Below are positions 8,857 to 17,129 of a DNA stretch of 64,000 bases, piece by piece. Source of the stretch: Corynebacterium aquatimens. GTDB lineage: Bacteria; Actinomycetota; Actinomycetes; Mycobacteriales; Mycobacteriaceae. Location: positions 2,460,397 through 2,524,396 of the forward strand of contig NZ_CP046980.1 of assembly GCF_030408395.1 (NCBI RefSeq). Direction: 5' to 3'. Position numbers and translations under genes: made by a program. Numbering within the stretch: position 1 is the first letter of the stretch; each line of letters opens with the position of its first letter. The notes under the pieces were generated by a model. It saw only the letters and a program-made list of their open reading frames with translations. It searched no databases and was not told the origin of the DNA.

Positions 8857-9663
8857 ATGGAGCACGAGCAAATGCCGGCACGGCGCGTGGGCGCCTGGAC
8901 TTTCAACGAACCCTGCAACGCCGTCCTGGTCACTCCCTCCGGGGTGGAGCTGGGCCTCACGCTTGACCAGGAGGTGGCGGAGCAGCTCGGCTACAACGTG
9001 CACGTTCCCCTCGCCCACGACATCTTGAGTTTTGACGGTGATTCCGCAGGCACGGCTACCGTCTTTGCCGGCAGCCTCTTCGGGGCAGACGTGGACCTGG
9101 GAGCCCCGGTCGAGGGCGCCGAGCTCACCATCGCACCGAACACGGAATTCACGCTCTGGGTCACCCGCGACTACGAGCACGTGCTGCTGGTCACCGGCAC
9201 CGGGGCTCTGCGGGCCGTGGACGTGCGCGCCATCGCGTCCCACCTGGATCTTCCCATCCCGTCCCGGAACCCACGGGAATCCTCTGTCCCAGCGGTCGCG
9301 CAGCTCCGCGCGTTCCTCGAGTCCATTGGCCTTCTCAGCAACGACGGCATGCAGGTGAGCATTTCCCCTTACGCCCGGTCGATCTACGATAGGCCCGACG
9401 TTGTCTTGGCCAACGTCGCCGACGGATTCGCCGAGGTCTACGGTCTGCAGACCTGGGAAGAGATCCTGGAATGGGCGGGCTTTGAAACCGAAACGCTCAT
9501 CGACCCCGAGGTTGTGATCACCCCGGACAACCCCGAGCAGGTCGTGGACCTTTTCATCGGTTTGGGCATCTTCGAGCCCACCTCCACCCGCTACCGCATC
9601 GAGGGCACGCCGGACGGGCGCGATTTCCTCACGGCCCTTCTCGAGTTCGGAACGCCCAACTAA
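8857..9663 (+). CDS. Fusion of two neighbouring uncharacterised genes, copy A
   Basis: This 268-residue protein is unlike either of its two counterparts alone. Residues 1 to about 112 match the N-terminus of the 175-residue protein at 21804-22331 (MPARRxGAWTFNEPCNAVLV). Residues from about 118 (ALRAVDVRAIASHLDLPIPS) to the end match the C-terminal 150 residues of the PRiA4_ORF3-like protein at 22417-23724. A deletion of about 1.1 kb relative to copy B, with the joint near 9190-9215, has made one open frame and removed the PRiA4_ORF3 domain. The frame is intact. Whether the product is functional is unknown. Confidence 0.82.
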   Translation: MEHEQMPARRVGAWTFNEPCNAVLVTPSGVELGLTLDQEVAEQLGYNVHVPLAHDILSFDGDSAGTATVFAGSLFGADVDLGAPVEGAELTIAPNTEFTLWVTRDYEHVLLVTGTGALRAVDVRAIASHLDLPIPSRNPRESSVPAVAQLRAFLESIGLLSNDGMQVSISPYARSIYDRPDVVLANVADGFAEVYGLQTWEEILEWAGFETETLIDPEVVITPDNPEQVVDLFIGLGIFEPTSTRYRIEGTPDGRDFLTALLEFGTPN

Positions 9664-9671
9664 ACAGAAGA

Positions 9672-9989
9672 TCACACGCTGAGCACGAGGAACATACCGA
9701 TCGCCCCGAGCACCAGCATCGCCGCGGACATCCCTAGGACGCCGCGCGCATTCGCAGCCACCCTTTCGTGCGCGAGGCCTTCCGCTTGACGACGGTACAT
9801 TGCCCGCTCCCGCAGCCCAATCACTCCCGCCACGACCGCAAGCAGCCCGATGGCCCCGAACACCACCGTCGGATACGGTTGCGACCAGCGCAGCAACGTG
9901 AGCGAGCACACCATCATCGCCGCCGCGGTTCGGGTCCACGACATCGCCGTGCGCTCCGGCTGAAGTCCCTCATCTGCGACCTGGATCAT
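9672..9989 (-). CDS. DUF202 small membrane protein, copy A
   Basis: A 105-residue protein with the DUF202 signature LQPERTAMSWTRTAAAMMV and three hydrophobic segments. Function is not established. It lies 13 bp downstream of a second DUF202 gene on the same strand and ends 6 bp from the fusion gene, tail to tail. The pair is repeated at 23721-24409. Confidence 0.85.
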   Translation of the reverse strand: MIQVADEGLQPERTAMSWTRTAAAMMVCSLTLLRWSQPYPTVVFGAIGLLAVVAGVIGLRERAMYRRQAEGLAHERVAANARGVLGMSAAMLVLGAIGMFLVLSV

Positions 9990-10002
9990 ATAAGTCCGCC
10001 GT

Positions 10003-10365
10003 CTAGAGCACCCCGGCGATCACGACGACGCACGCGACCGCGATCCCTAAGCCCATCAACGGCACGATCGCGGGCGCCGGCAGCGGCCGCCCGTGGCGCA
10101 GGGCCCTCTCGATCCTCGCCCACCGCACCGCGGCCCCGAGCGCGATCGCCATACCCATAGCAATGACTACCACCGAAGCAATTCGCCGGATCTCCGGGTC
10201 GATGCCCGGTAGCGCAAAGGCCTCCAACGCGATGCCACCTGCCAGAAATGCAAGAGACGTTCGTGTCCATGCGAGGAAAGTTCTCTCGTTGGCGAGGGTG
10301 AAACGCGGGTCCGGCTCCTCCCCGCTGGGAAGTACCGCCCGCGTAAACCAGTCGCGCTCGCTCAC
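10003..10365 (-). CDS. DUF202 (YidH-like) membrane protein, copy A
   Basis: A 120-residue protein beginning at GTG 10365 (MSERDWFTRAVLP) with RFTLANERTFLAWTRTSLAF, the DUF202/YidH signature, and three membrane segments. The start is set by alignment with the second copy (MNERDWFTRTVLP, ATG 24409). It is the first gene of a two-gene DUF202 unit. Confidence 0.86.
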   Translation of the reverse strand: MSERDWFTRAVLPSGEEPDPRFTLANERTFLAWTRTSLAFLAGGIALEAFALPGIDPEIRRIASVVVIAMGMAIALGAAVRWARIERALRHGRPLPAPAIVPLMGLGIAVACVVVIAGVL

Positions 10366-10539
10366 AAACCCCGATCCTACAGGCCCGCGTGAGCGTTTGG
10401 CCCACCCAATCCCACGCACCAGGAACTCTCAACGAGCCAGAGGCGAACGAATATAAACCACACCTTATACTCCCTGCTCACAGCCAGTCAGTGCACGGCC
10501 CGATAGCACCTCACCGCGCACATCCCTACCCTTGTAGCC

Positions 10540-11511
10540 ATGAACGCACCACGCAGCCTCATTGTCACCGAATCCGGTCCAGACCTTGTTCCCACGAAGC
10601 CTGATTTCGAGGGAACCGGCGATACCCTCATCCGGGTCTCGCATTCCTCCGTCAACTACAAGGACGCGATGGCTCTTGAAGGCAGCGTGGGCATCATCCG
10701 CACCTATCCCACCGTCGCTGGCATCGATGCCGTCGGTGAGGTCCTCGAGTCCGACTCCCTCACCCCCGGCACCCTTGTCACCGTCAACGGCTGGGGCATC
10801 GGCGAGCGCCGCCACGGTGGGTACACGCAGAGCATGCGTATCGACGCATCCCGCCTCACCCCCGTCCCCTCCCCCTTCGACGCGTGGACCGCGGCCGCGA
10901 TCGGCACCGCGGGCTACACAGCCGCCCTCGCGGTCGCCGCCTACGAGAAAACGCGCCCCGACCAAGGCGACCTTCCCGTCCTCGTCACCGGCGCAACCGG
11001 CGGCGTCGGTTCGGTGACCGTCCAGTTGCTGGCGAGCCGCGGTCATACCGTTGCAGCCCTGACCGGCCGACCCGATGAGTACGGGGACTACCTGCGTGAC
11101 CTCGGAGCTACAGAGATTATCGACCGCGCAGAGTTCGAACACCCCGGAAAGCCTCTCCAAAAGATCCGCTTCGCCGGCGCCCTCGACGCCATCGGCGGCG
11201 CTCCCCTCGCAAATGTTCTGGCAAGCGTGCGGTGGGGCGGCACGGTCACCGCGTGCGGTCGCGCCGCTGGCAACGAGATCCCCACCACCGTCATGCCGTT
11301 CATCCTGCGCAACGTCCACCTCGTCGGCGTCAACTCCGTTGATGCCCCACGCGAATACCGCGAGGAAGCGTGGCAACTTCTCGCCGAATCCCTCGATGTG
11401 GACAAGCTCAGTGCCTACACGCAGACCATCGACCTCGAGGGCGTCGAAGCCGTCGGCCGCGGCCTCCTAGCTGGCACTGGCCACGGCCGCACTGTCGTCG
11501 AGGTGATGTAG
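10540..11511 (+). CDS. acuI: AcuI/YhdH-type NADPH:quinone/acryloyl-CoA reductase, copy A
   Basis: The 323-residue protein is a zinc-free medium-chain dehydrogenase/reductase of the AcuI/YhdH family. It has HSSVNYKDAMALEG near the N-terminus, the cofactor-binding VTGATGGVGSV at about residue 149 and the typical MPFILRNVHLVGVNSVD near the C-terminus. The family reduces acryloyl-CoA or quinones with NADPH; the true substrate here is unknown. A TATACT box at about 10468 may serve as its -10 element. The diverged second copy is at 24585. Confidence 0.87.
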   Translation: MNAPRSLIVTESGPDLVPTKPDFEGTGDTLIRVSHSSVNYKDAMALEGSVGIIRTYPTVAGIDAVGEVLESDSLTPGTLVTVNGWGIGERRHGGYTQSMRIDASRLTPVPSPFDAWTAAAIGTAGYTAALAVAAYEKTRPDQGDLPVLVTGATGGVGSVTVQLLASRGHTVAALTGRPDEYGDYLRDLGATEIIDRAEFEHPGKPLQKIRFAGALDAIGGAPLANVLASVRWGGTVTACGRAAGNEIPTTVMPFILRNVHLVGVNSVDAPREYREEAWQLLAESLDVDKLSAYTQTIDLEGVEAVGRGLLAGTGHGRTVVEVM

Positions 11512-11538
11512 TTGTCCTGACCCGTTAGGCCAGTGAAA

Positions 11539-12840
11539 CTAGTTTGGTGCGTGCACGTTGTCCTGCGCCGAACCGTAGTTCCTGCTGAACCCGAACGCCT
11601 GTCGTTCCACCGCTCCCTGGGTTGAGGAGTTATCGACGGCACCGATGTATTGAGGCACCGCCCCCACGAAGTTGCTGGTGCTTGGTGTTCCGCCGTATGG
11701 GTTCGTGTACCAGGTCGTTGGGCCACCGGCGTTGCGTAGCACGGTTCCAGCCACGTAAATGTCGCGCTTCGCACCATTGAATGCCGAGCCGAGTGCGTAC
11801 TGCTCGGTTCCCTCATCGACCTTGTAACCTGGGATGGCAAACGCGCCCGAACTGTTGGACAGCTTCGCGGTGGGTACGGCTTGCTTTGCTGTACTGTCCC
11901 AGGTTCTCGACGGGTTCCGGACTCCAAAGAACGGCGAGTATTGCGCCAGTGGTACCCCCGAGGTGGGTCCCTCGATCCGACCGTTGCTGTCCCACCGCTC
12001 ATAGGCGGCCCAGACATCTTTGTATTTCTTCAAACAGTCGGACGTGGGAATGCGGCGCTTGCCGCCGGCTCCCGCCGGCAGATTCGAACCCGAGGTTTTG
12101 ATCGTTTTACCGCTGCAGTTTTCGGTAAACTCGTTCGGATTGCCGAACGTGTCCAGCGTGGACACCACGGCTTCCGTTCCGTCGCTGCATTGCACCGCGT
12201 AGAACAGCTCGTGCGCGTTGTTGTTCGTCGCATCAGACGAGTGTGTTCCTTGGTGCAGCTTGATCAGATAATTACAGGTCACGGGCTTTCCCTTGGAGTC
12301 CTCCACGTATCCCTTGGTGCGGTCTTCGTTGACGAGTTTCACGTCATTGACCACGAAAACCTTGTGTCCGTAATGGTCTTCGTGGCGGTGGGCCGGATTG
12401 GTGCTTGCCTGCTGTGCGTACTCCACAGACTGATGCCCCACGTACCCGAACGGAATCCCCGTCACCGCCTGCCCGTTGGGCGCGATCTGGTTAAGCTTTT
12501 CCATCGTCCACGCGTAGATTTTGGAATCCTCCGGGTTGTCCCCGTGTTCATGGCCAAAAGCGCAGGTAGAACCATCCGCACGCGTAATCACCGTCGGGTG
12601 CCAGCCGTCATACTTACGGCCGTCCGGTGCAGTTACCATGAACCTCTCATGGTCTGTACCAGTGCACATGTCTACGCCCTGGGTTTTTCTCTGGCTTGTA
12701 TTGTTCGCATGCGTGCTGTGAACCGTGTCCTCCGCTTGCACCGGCGCGCCAAGACCGAGCCCGGTTGCAAACATCATCGCCGAGCCGAGACCCAACAATA
12801 CAGCGCGGTTCAAAACCATCTTCATAAAGCTCTTTCGCAT
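11539..12840 (-). CDS. Secreted protein of unknown function, surface locus
   Basis: The 433-residue protein has a signal peptide of about 36 residues (MRKSFMKMVLNRAVLLGLGS, ending VQA-E) and no membrane anchor. A His/Asp-rich block, HPTVITRADGSTCAFGHEHG, recalls secreted actinobacterial proteins with no known function. It begins 3 bp after the stop of the collagen-like gene, so the two form one transcription unit. The base composition is visibly poorer in GC than neighbouring genes. The copy B unit has nothing equivalent, which suggests insertion after the duplication. Confidence 0.8.
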   Translation of the reverse strand: MRKSFMKMVLNRAVLLGLGSAMMFATGLGLGAPVQAEDTVHSTHANNTSQRKTQGVDMCTGTDHERFMVTAPDGRKYDGWHPTVITRADGSTCAFGHEHGDNPEDSKIYAWTMEKLNQIAPNGQAVTGIPFGYVGHQSVEYAQQASTNPAHRHEDHYGHKVFVVNDVKLVNEDRTKGYVEDSKGKPVTCNYLIKLHQGTHSSDATNNNAHELFYAVQCSDGTEAVVSTLDTFGNPNEFTENCSGKTIKTSGSNLPAGAGGKRRIPTSDCLKKYKDVWAAYERWDSNGRIEGPTSGVPLAQYSPFFGVRNPSRTWDSTAKQAVPTAKLSNSSGAFAIPGYKVDEGTEQYALGSAFNGAKRDIYVAGTVLRNAGGPTTWYTNPYGGTPSTSNFVGAVPQYIGAVDNSSTQGAVERQAFGFSRNYGSAQDNVHAPN

Positions 12841-12843
12841 TGC

Positions 12844-15132
12844 TTATCGACGTCCTTCCAGTACCGCGCGCACTGCTTCTACAAATTCATGCGTTTCCCT
12901 CGGGAAACGCCAGTTCATAACGCCCGCAATGGCGAGTACCCCACCGATAGTCCCGAGAAGAGCACCGATGACCGCGCCAATCACGGTTCCAACCGTCGAC
13001 GAACTGTTCTTACCGTCCGCGCCGTCCTTGCCCGGCTCGCCGTCCTTACCCGGCTCGCCGTCCTTACCGTCCGCGCCGTCCTTACCGTCCGCGCCGTCCT
13101 TACCGTCCGCGCCGTCCTTGCCCGGCTCGCCGTCCTTACCGTCCGCGCCGTCCTTGCCCGGCTCGCCGTCCTTACCGTCCGCGCCGTCCTTACCGGGCTG
13201 TCCCGGTGCTCCCTGCGAACCGTTCGCTTTCACACCGGTGTCCTTGGACCCGATCCACCAGTTCCCGTTGTCACCTACGAACGGCGTGTTGCCGTCAGCG
13301 CCGTCCTTGCCCGGCTCGCCGTTCTTGCCGTCAGCGCCGTTCTTGCCGTCAGCGCCGTTCTTGCCGTCAGCGCCGTCCTTGCCGTCAGCGCCGTTCTTGC
13401 CTTCTTCACCTTGGAGCGAAGCGAGGTATTCCTGCATGCTCTTCTCAGCGTTGCCCGGCTCCTTGAGCCACAGCTCATAGGCGGATTCACCCTTTGATCC
13501 CGCGGCGACAACACCGGTGTCGGTTCCGTTAACCCACCAGGTCCCGCCTGAACCGATCACCGGTACGACCGGGGCTTTCGCACGTTGCGCGGGCATCGTG
13601 GCCAACGTAACCGATGGCTTTCTGTCCGTCGACTGCACTCCGTCGGAGCCGAACGCAATGTCCGGGTTGCCGTCTCCATTCATGTCTCCTGGCGCGGACA
13701 CAGACCTACCAGCCCGTTGCCCTGCGCGGTCACCGTACACCGTGGCGTGCTGGGATGCAGGCAGTGATTCCATTGAAATGACACCCGTGGATGCGGAAGT
13801 CAGTGCGTTGGCCGAGACCAAGTGGACCTGCCCGGCGGCCTTCTCTCCCGCACGTCCATCAGCGCTCCACGATCCGATTACCAGCGTAGATGCGGCACTT
13901 GAATCACCCCTCGTCGGGTGGGACACCGCCACGCTAAACCCAGTTCCGCTACTATTCTGCGGCGCAACGAGCGCGATCCCTCTCGATTTTCCATTACTGT
14001 CATAAGCCCCGCGATTGGTTTCGTTGTGGAAGTCCGTTACCACATCTTCAGTGGACTTCCCGCCCCACACAACTACGGCAGCCCCGGAGTTTCGGAGCGA
14101 ATCCGCTCCGATCAACAAATCATCAAACCCATCATTGTTTAGGTCCCCAGCTCCGACCGTGGACATCCCAAGGCGGTCTCTGCCCTCAAGAGGGCCTGAG
14201 ATCACGAAACCTTTTTCTCCTAGCGGCTTGGAGAGATCAAGGTTCTGAGGCTTTCCGGTACCGAAAATGACCCAGACCATCCCGTTCGCGGAATCTTTGG
14301 CTTCAGGCGATTTGGCTGCGTAGTAACTCGCAGCGTAATCCTCATTTCCGTCTCCATTTATGTCACCGATGTCCTTGAATTCCTGTATCTTCCCGGTCCC
14401 ATTAGTGACAGTCATGAGGAGACGGCTTTTGTCTGAAGAGGCATCGTACGTTGCGATGTCGTCAACACCCTTAAAAACCTCGATCTTCGAATGGTTCGAC
14501 ATGATCGCGATGTCATTAAGACCATCGCCGTCGACATCCCCTACGCTGTTCACGCCATTGGAGAAGCGCGGCGGAGCCCCCTTGATGAAGTAGCCCTTTG
14601 TCCCCATGAATTGCAACGAGGTCGTATCAAGATTCTTATCGCCGAAGACGACTGGAGCTACGGAGTTGATGTAGTCGGAAAAGACTACATCGTCGTAACC
14701 ATTTCCGTTCGTATCCCCGAGGCAGGCAACACTGAAACCCATTAGGGAGGACTGATACTGGGTCGACTGCTCGAGGCGCACAACTCCCAAGTCTTCATCA
14801 TCAATCGGTTTGGAACCGTCACCCGCCTGCTTGAAGTTTTCCCAGGTAACCCCGTACCCGGCACCGAGTCGCTTTCCTTCGCGCTGCCACATCCAATCTT
14901 GGACGAATAGTTCGGGTCGGCCGTCGCCGAGCAGGTTGCATCCGGTTGGCGCCATGCTCGCTCCGAGCGCGTTTCCCGGGGCACCGTAAAGGGTATAGAT
15001 CCCGACTGGGGAGAGCGCTGATCTCGGCTCCGCCTCCGAAAGCGGTCCGGTATGGAGCGTCGTTGCCGTTACGGTTATCGCCGTAAGGCAGGCCAATCTG
15101 CGGCGGAGCGTACTCGATCGAAGTGGTCGCAT
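12844..15132 (-). CDS. Surface protein: integrin-like propeller plus collagen-like stalk
   Basis: The 762-residue protein starts at ATG 15132 with AAGGGG upstream. It has a signal peptide (to about residue 35), then FG-GAP-type repeats with calcium-loop motifs (GDTNGNGYDD, GDVDGDGLND, GDINGDGNED, GDLNNDGFDD, GDMNGDGNPD), consistent with a beta-propeller. Next come two Gly-X-Y blocks of about 13 and 24 triplets (GKDGADGKN and similar), each preceded by a WW-x-DTGV motif. A hydrophobic helix (VGTVIGAVIGALLGTIGGVL) and a short basic tail end it. There is no LPxTG motif, so the anchor is a membrane helix. Predicted role: adhesin or surface fibre. It is absent from the copy B unit. Confidence 0.85.
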   Translation of the reverse strand: MRPLRSSTLRRRLACLTAITVTATTLHTGPLSEAEPRSALSPVGIYTLYGAPGNALGASMAPTGCNLLGDGRPELFVQDWMWQREGKRLGAGYGVTWENFKQAGDGSKPIDDEDLGVVRLEQSTQYQSSLMGFSVACLGDTNGNGYDDVVFSDYINSVAPVVFGDKNLDTTSLQFMGTKGYFIKGAPPRFSNGVNSVGDVDGDGLNDIAIMSNHSKIEVFKGVDDIATYDASSDKSRLLMTVTNGTGKIQEFKDIGDINGDGNEDYAASYYAAKSPEAKDSANGMVWVIFGTGKPQNLDLSKPLGEKGFVISGPLEGRDRLGMSTVGAGDLNNDGFDDLLIGADSLRNSGAAVVVWGGKSTEDVVTDFHNETNRGAYDSNGKSRGIALVAPQNSSGTGFSVAVSHPTRGDSSAASTLVIGSWSADGRAGEKAAGQVHLVSANALTSASTGVISMESLPASQHATVYGDRAGQRAGRSVSAPGDMNGDGNPDIAFGSDGVQSTDRKPSVTLATMPAQRAKAPVVPVIGSGGTWWVNGTDTGVVAAGSKGESAYELWLKEPGNAEKSMQEYLASLQGEEGKNGADGKDGADGKNGADGKNGADGKNGEPGKDGADGNTPFVGDNGNWWIGSKDTGVKANGSQGAPGQPGKDGADGKDGEPGKDGADGKDGEPGKDGADGKDGADGKDGADGKDGEPGKDGEPGKDGADGKNSSSTVGTVIGAVIGALLGTIGGVLAIAGVMNWRFPRETHEFVEAVRAVLEGRR
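13008..13413. repeat. Collagen-like coding repeats
   Basis: Reiterated 9- and 18-base units encode Gly-Lys-Asp-Gly-Ala-Asp and Gly-Glu-Pro-Gly-Lys-Asp in two blocks separated by a unique stretch at about 13215-13290. Near-perfect DNA repetition makes length change by slippage or recombination likely. It also gives long false reading frames on the other strand. Confidence 0.9.
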
Positions 15133-15172
15133 TAGGTACCCCTTAATTAAGTTAGGCAACACTGACCAAACA

Positions 15173-15201
15173 ATCTTAAGTTGTACATCCGCCCAGGGCA
15201 A
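15173..15201 (-). promoter_or_regulatory. Candidate promoter of the surface locus
   Basis: On the reverse strand TTGCCC (15201-15196) and TAAGAT (15178-15173) are 17 bp apart, 41 bp before the ATG of the collagen-like gene. Confidence 0.5.
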
Positions 15202-15239
15202 GTACTAACTAGATGGCGCTTTACGCCCTCCGCTTGCCG

Positions 15240-15398
15240 CTACTTCACCACCAGGTTAACCATCCGGCCCGGCACCACGATGGTCTTCACCACGTCCTTG
15301 CCCTCGAGCAGGCCGGCGATCCGATCGTCGTTACGCGCGAGCTCCTCGATCGCATCCTTGGAGGCCTCCGTGGGCACATCGATTCGCGCGCGTACTTT
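15240..15398 (-). pseudogene. leuS 3' remnant at the duplication joint
   Basis: The last 52 codons of a leucyl-tRNA synthetase gene, ending [17 protein letters not shown] with its stop codon, lie here with nothing upstream of them. About three quarters of the residues match the intact leuS (26288-29152). At about 15399 the sequence changes abruptly into the 3' end of aceA. This is the internal breakpoint of the tandem duplication and it is not an expressed gene. Confidence 0.92.
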
Positions 15399-15558
15399 GC
15401 AGAACCGCGAGTTCGCCGCAGCTGCAGACCGCGGCTTCACCGCTGTGAAGCACCAGCGTGAGGTCGGTGCTGGCTACTTCGACGCCATCGCCACCACCGT
15501 TGACCCGAACTCCTCCACCACCGCCCTGAAGGGCTCCACCGAGGAGGGCCAGTTCTAA
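15399..15558 (+). pseudogene. aceA 3' remnant at the duplication joint
   Basis: The last 53 codons of isocitrate lyase (from [20 protein letters not shown] to TEEGQF) and the stop codon are repeated here, in the same order relative to the GNAT remnant as at 3783-3941. There is no start or upstream coding part. Differences from intact aceA are few. Confidence 0.92.
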
Positions 15559-15583
15559 GCATCTAGCTTCGAACTAACGCGAA

Positions 15584-15615
15584 CCCGCCCTGCCGCTGTG
15601 CAGTGCGGGTTTTTC
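15584..15615 (+). terminator. Copy of the aceA terminator
   Basis: CCCGCCCTGC / GCAGTGCGGG with a six-base loop and a T run. One stem mismatch and a longer loop set it apart from the original at 3967-3995. Confidence 0.7.
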
Positions 15616-15639
15616 GTGCGCTTGGGGGCTGGTGGCTAT

Positions 15640-16200
15640 TCAGCGTCGCTCATTTGGTCCCACTCCCTTTTGAGCATGGCATAGGTCAACTCGTCCCCCC
15701 ATTCGCCTTTGAAAATCTCTAGCTCGCGGAAGTGAGCTTCCTTGCGCATCCCAAGCCATGAGCCGGGCAGAGCCAGCATTTCGCGGATCGCACCTTCCGA
15801 TGATGCGGTGCAGATTTAGGGTCTCAAATCCGAAGCGGAGCATCTCGCGGGCTGCTTCCGAAGCTAGTCCTTTCCCTTGGTAATCGGGATGAAACACAAA
15901 TCCGAATTCGCCCTGAAGATTTTCCCGGCTCAGCAGCATCAGAAGAACGTAACCGATGACCTTCCCGTCGTACTCAACGGCCAAGAGAAGAGTGTCTCCG
16001 TCACTCTCGAGCTTCGTCTGAGTCATCCGCTTGGCCAGCTCTGCGGCGTTATCCTCGCGAGTGAGGGGCTCGTTGTATAGGTACCGAGCGACATCGTCTC
16101 GGGATTCGAAATCAAACATGTCGTCTTCGTCGGCAGGCGTGAACGGTCTAATGATTAGACGGGGGGTTGTGATGGGTCGATCGAGCTGGAACGATGTCAT
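15640..16200 (-). pseudogene. GNAT acetyltransferase, copy B (C-terminal frameshift)
   Basis: From ATG 16200 the protein has the full GNAT core, including the acetyl-CoA loop in FHPDYQGKGLASEAAREML. After SARLMA (about residue 145) a 5-base deletion relative to copy A throws the last 40 residues out of frame (WDAQGSSLPRARDF). The C-terminal strand and helix of the fold are therefore lost. The frame ends 6 bp short of the point where the copy A stop would fall. The enzyme is probably inactive, although the cofactor site remains. Confidence 0.75.
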
Positions 16201-16230
16201 GGAATTGAGGGTACTGTGTCCCACAGACCA

Positions 16231-16248
16231 GTGATATCGTGACATCAC
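16231..16248. promoter_or_regulatory. Inverted repeat upstream of the vapB-like gene, copy B
   Basis: GTGAT-N8-ATCAC, identical to 4307-4324 and placed 19 bp before the antitoxin start. Confidence 0.45.
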
Positions 16249-16266
16249 TATCGAGAGGAGGCCGTG

Positions 16267-16488
16267 ATGGATATTTTGATTAGGGGCATATCGGACGCAG
16301 CCGTAAAACGTTTGGACTCTGAAGCCGCCGAACTTGGGCTTTCCAGGAACGAATACCTGCGACGCAAAATTGAAGACACGGTGGAACCCAAGTCTCGAAG
16401 GAAGATCACGGCGGATGATTGGGCCCGTACCGCCCGTATTCACGCTGATCTCTCGGACGAAGAAGTAATGCGCTCGGCATGGCATTAA
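16267..16488 (+). CDS. VapB/FitA-type antitoxin with truncated partner, copy B
   Basis: The sequence is identical to the 73-residue ribbon-helix-helix protein at 4343. Both orphan antitoxins keep an intact frame, ribosome-binding site and putative operator although neither has a toxin. Titration of another VapC is possible but speculative. Confidence 0.8.
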   Translation: MDILIRGISDAAVKRLDSEAAELGLSRNEYLRRKIEDTVEPKSRRKITADDWARTARIHADLSDEEVMRSAWH

Positions 16489-16562
16489 ACGGCTGGTTGA
16501 TCGACAAGTCAGCGTACGTTCGGTTTTCAGCTGACCGGCTCCAACATGGTGAAACGGCGTAG
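16479..16562 (+). pseudogene. VapC (PIN-domain) toxin remnant, copy B
   Basis: The same 27-codon fragment (WLIDKSA at residues 6-12) as at 4555. Truncation therefore predates the conversion event or was spread by it. Confidence 0.72.
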
Positions 16563-16603
16563 GCTCGTGAATGAGAACCACTAGGCCTTAAAGGAGCACC
16601 GCC

Positions 16604-17125
16604 ATGACTGACACCAGCATTCAGTTCATCCCCACCGCAGACATCGTGGACATCTACGACGATTTCGAGGACGATGTGCAAAGCTGCGACACCCAGTTCC
16701 GCAACTTCGGCGGCCGCACGGAGTTCTGCGGGGAGATCGTCACGATCTCCTGCTTCCAGGACAACGGTCTGGTGAAAAAGACGCTCAACTCCCCCGGCGA
16801 GGGCAAGGTGCTCGTCGTCGATGGTCATGGCAGCCTGCACACAGCGCTCATGGGCGACATGATCGCGGAGGCTGGCGTGGAGAACGGCTGGGCTGGGGTG
16901 ATCATCAACGGCCCGATCCGCGACTCCGCCGAGGTGGCCAAGATGGACTTCGGCTGCAAGGCACTGGGCACGAACCCCCGCAAGTCCGCCAAGGAAGGCG
17001 CGGGGAAGACGGACATCGTGATCCGCTTGGGCGGCATCGACTTTATCCCCGGCCACTACGTGTACGCGGATTCGGACGGGATCATTGTCACGCCGGAACC
17101 CGTCGTCAAGCGCGAAGAGGCGTAA
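16604..17125 (+). CDS. rraA: RraA family protein, copy B
   Basis: The 173-residue product and its DNA are identical to copy A (4680). With two identical copies, gene dosage is doubled without any sequence divergence, in contrast to every downstream gene of the unit. It is followed after 4 bp by the second Nei-like gene. Confidence 0.9.
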   Translation: MTDTSIQFIPTADIVDIYDDFEDDVQSCDTQFRNFGGRTEFCGEIVTISCFQDNGLVKKTLNSPGEGKVLVVDGHGSLHTALMGDMIAEAGVENGWAGVIINGPIRDSAEVAKMDFGCKALGTNPRKSAKEGAGKTDIVIRLGGIDFIPGHYVYADSDGIIVTPEPVVKREEA

Positions 17126-17129
17126 ACTT

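Noticed and set aside
13008..13413. Regular repeats resembling a CRISPR array
   Set aside because: The period is 9 or 18 bases with no unique spacers, and the repeats encode Gly-X-Y triplets in frame.
11881..13497. + strand frames rich in Leu-Pro-Ser or Val-Arg-Ala repeats
   Set aside because: They arise from the complement of the collagen-like coding repeats; the reverse strand gives the signal peptide, propeller and Gly-X-Y protein.
15181..15558. 125-codon + strand frame ending like isocitrate lyase
   Set aside because: Its first half is antisense to the leuS remnant and the second half is the aceA remnant; it is a chimera made by the duplication joint, without a ribosome-binding site.
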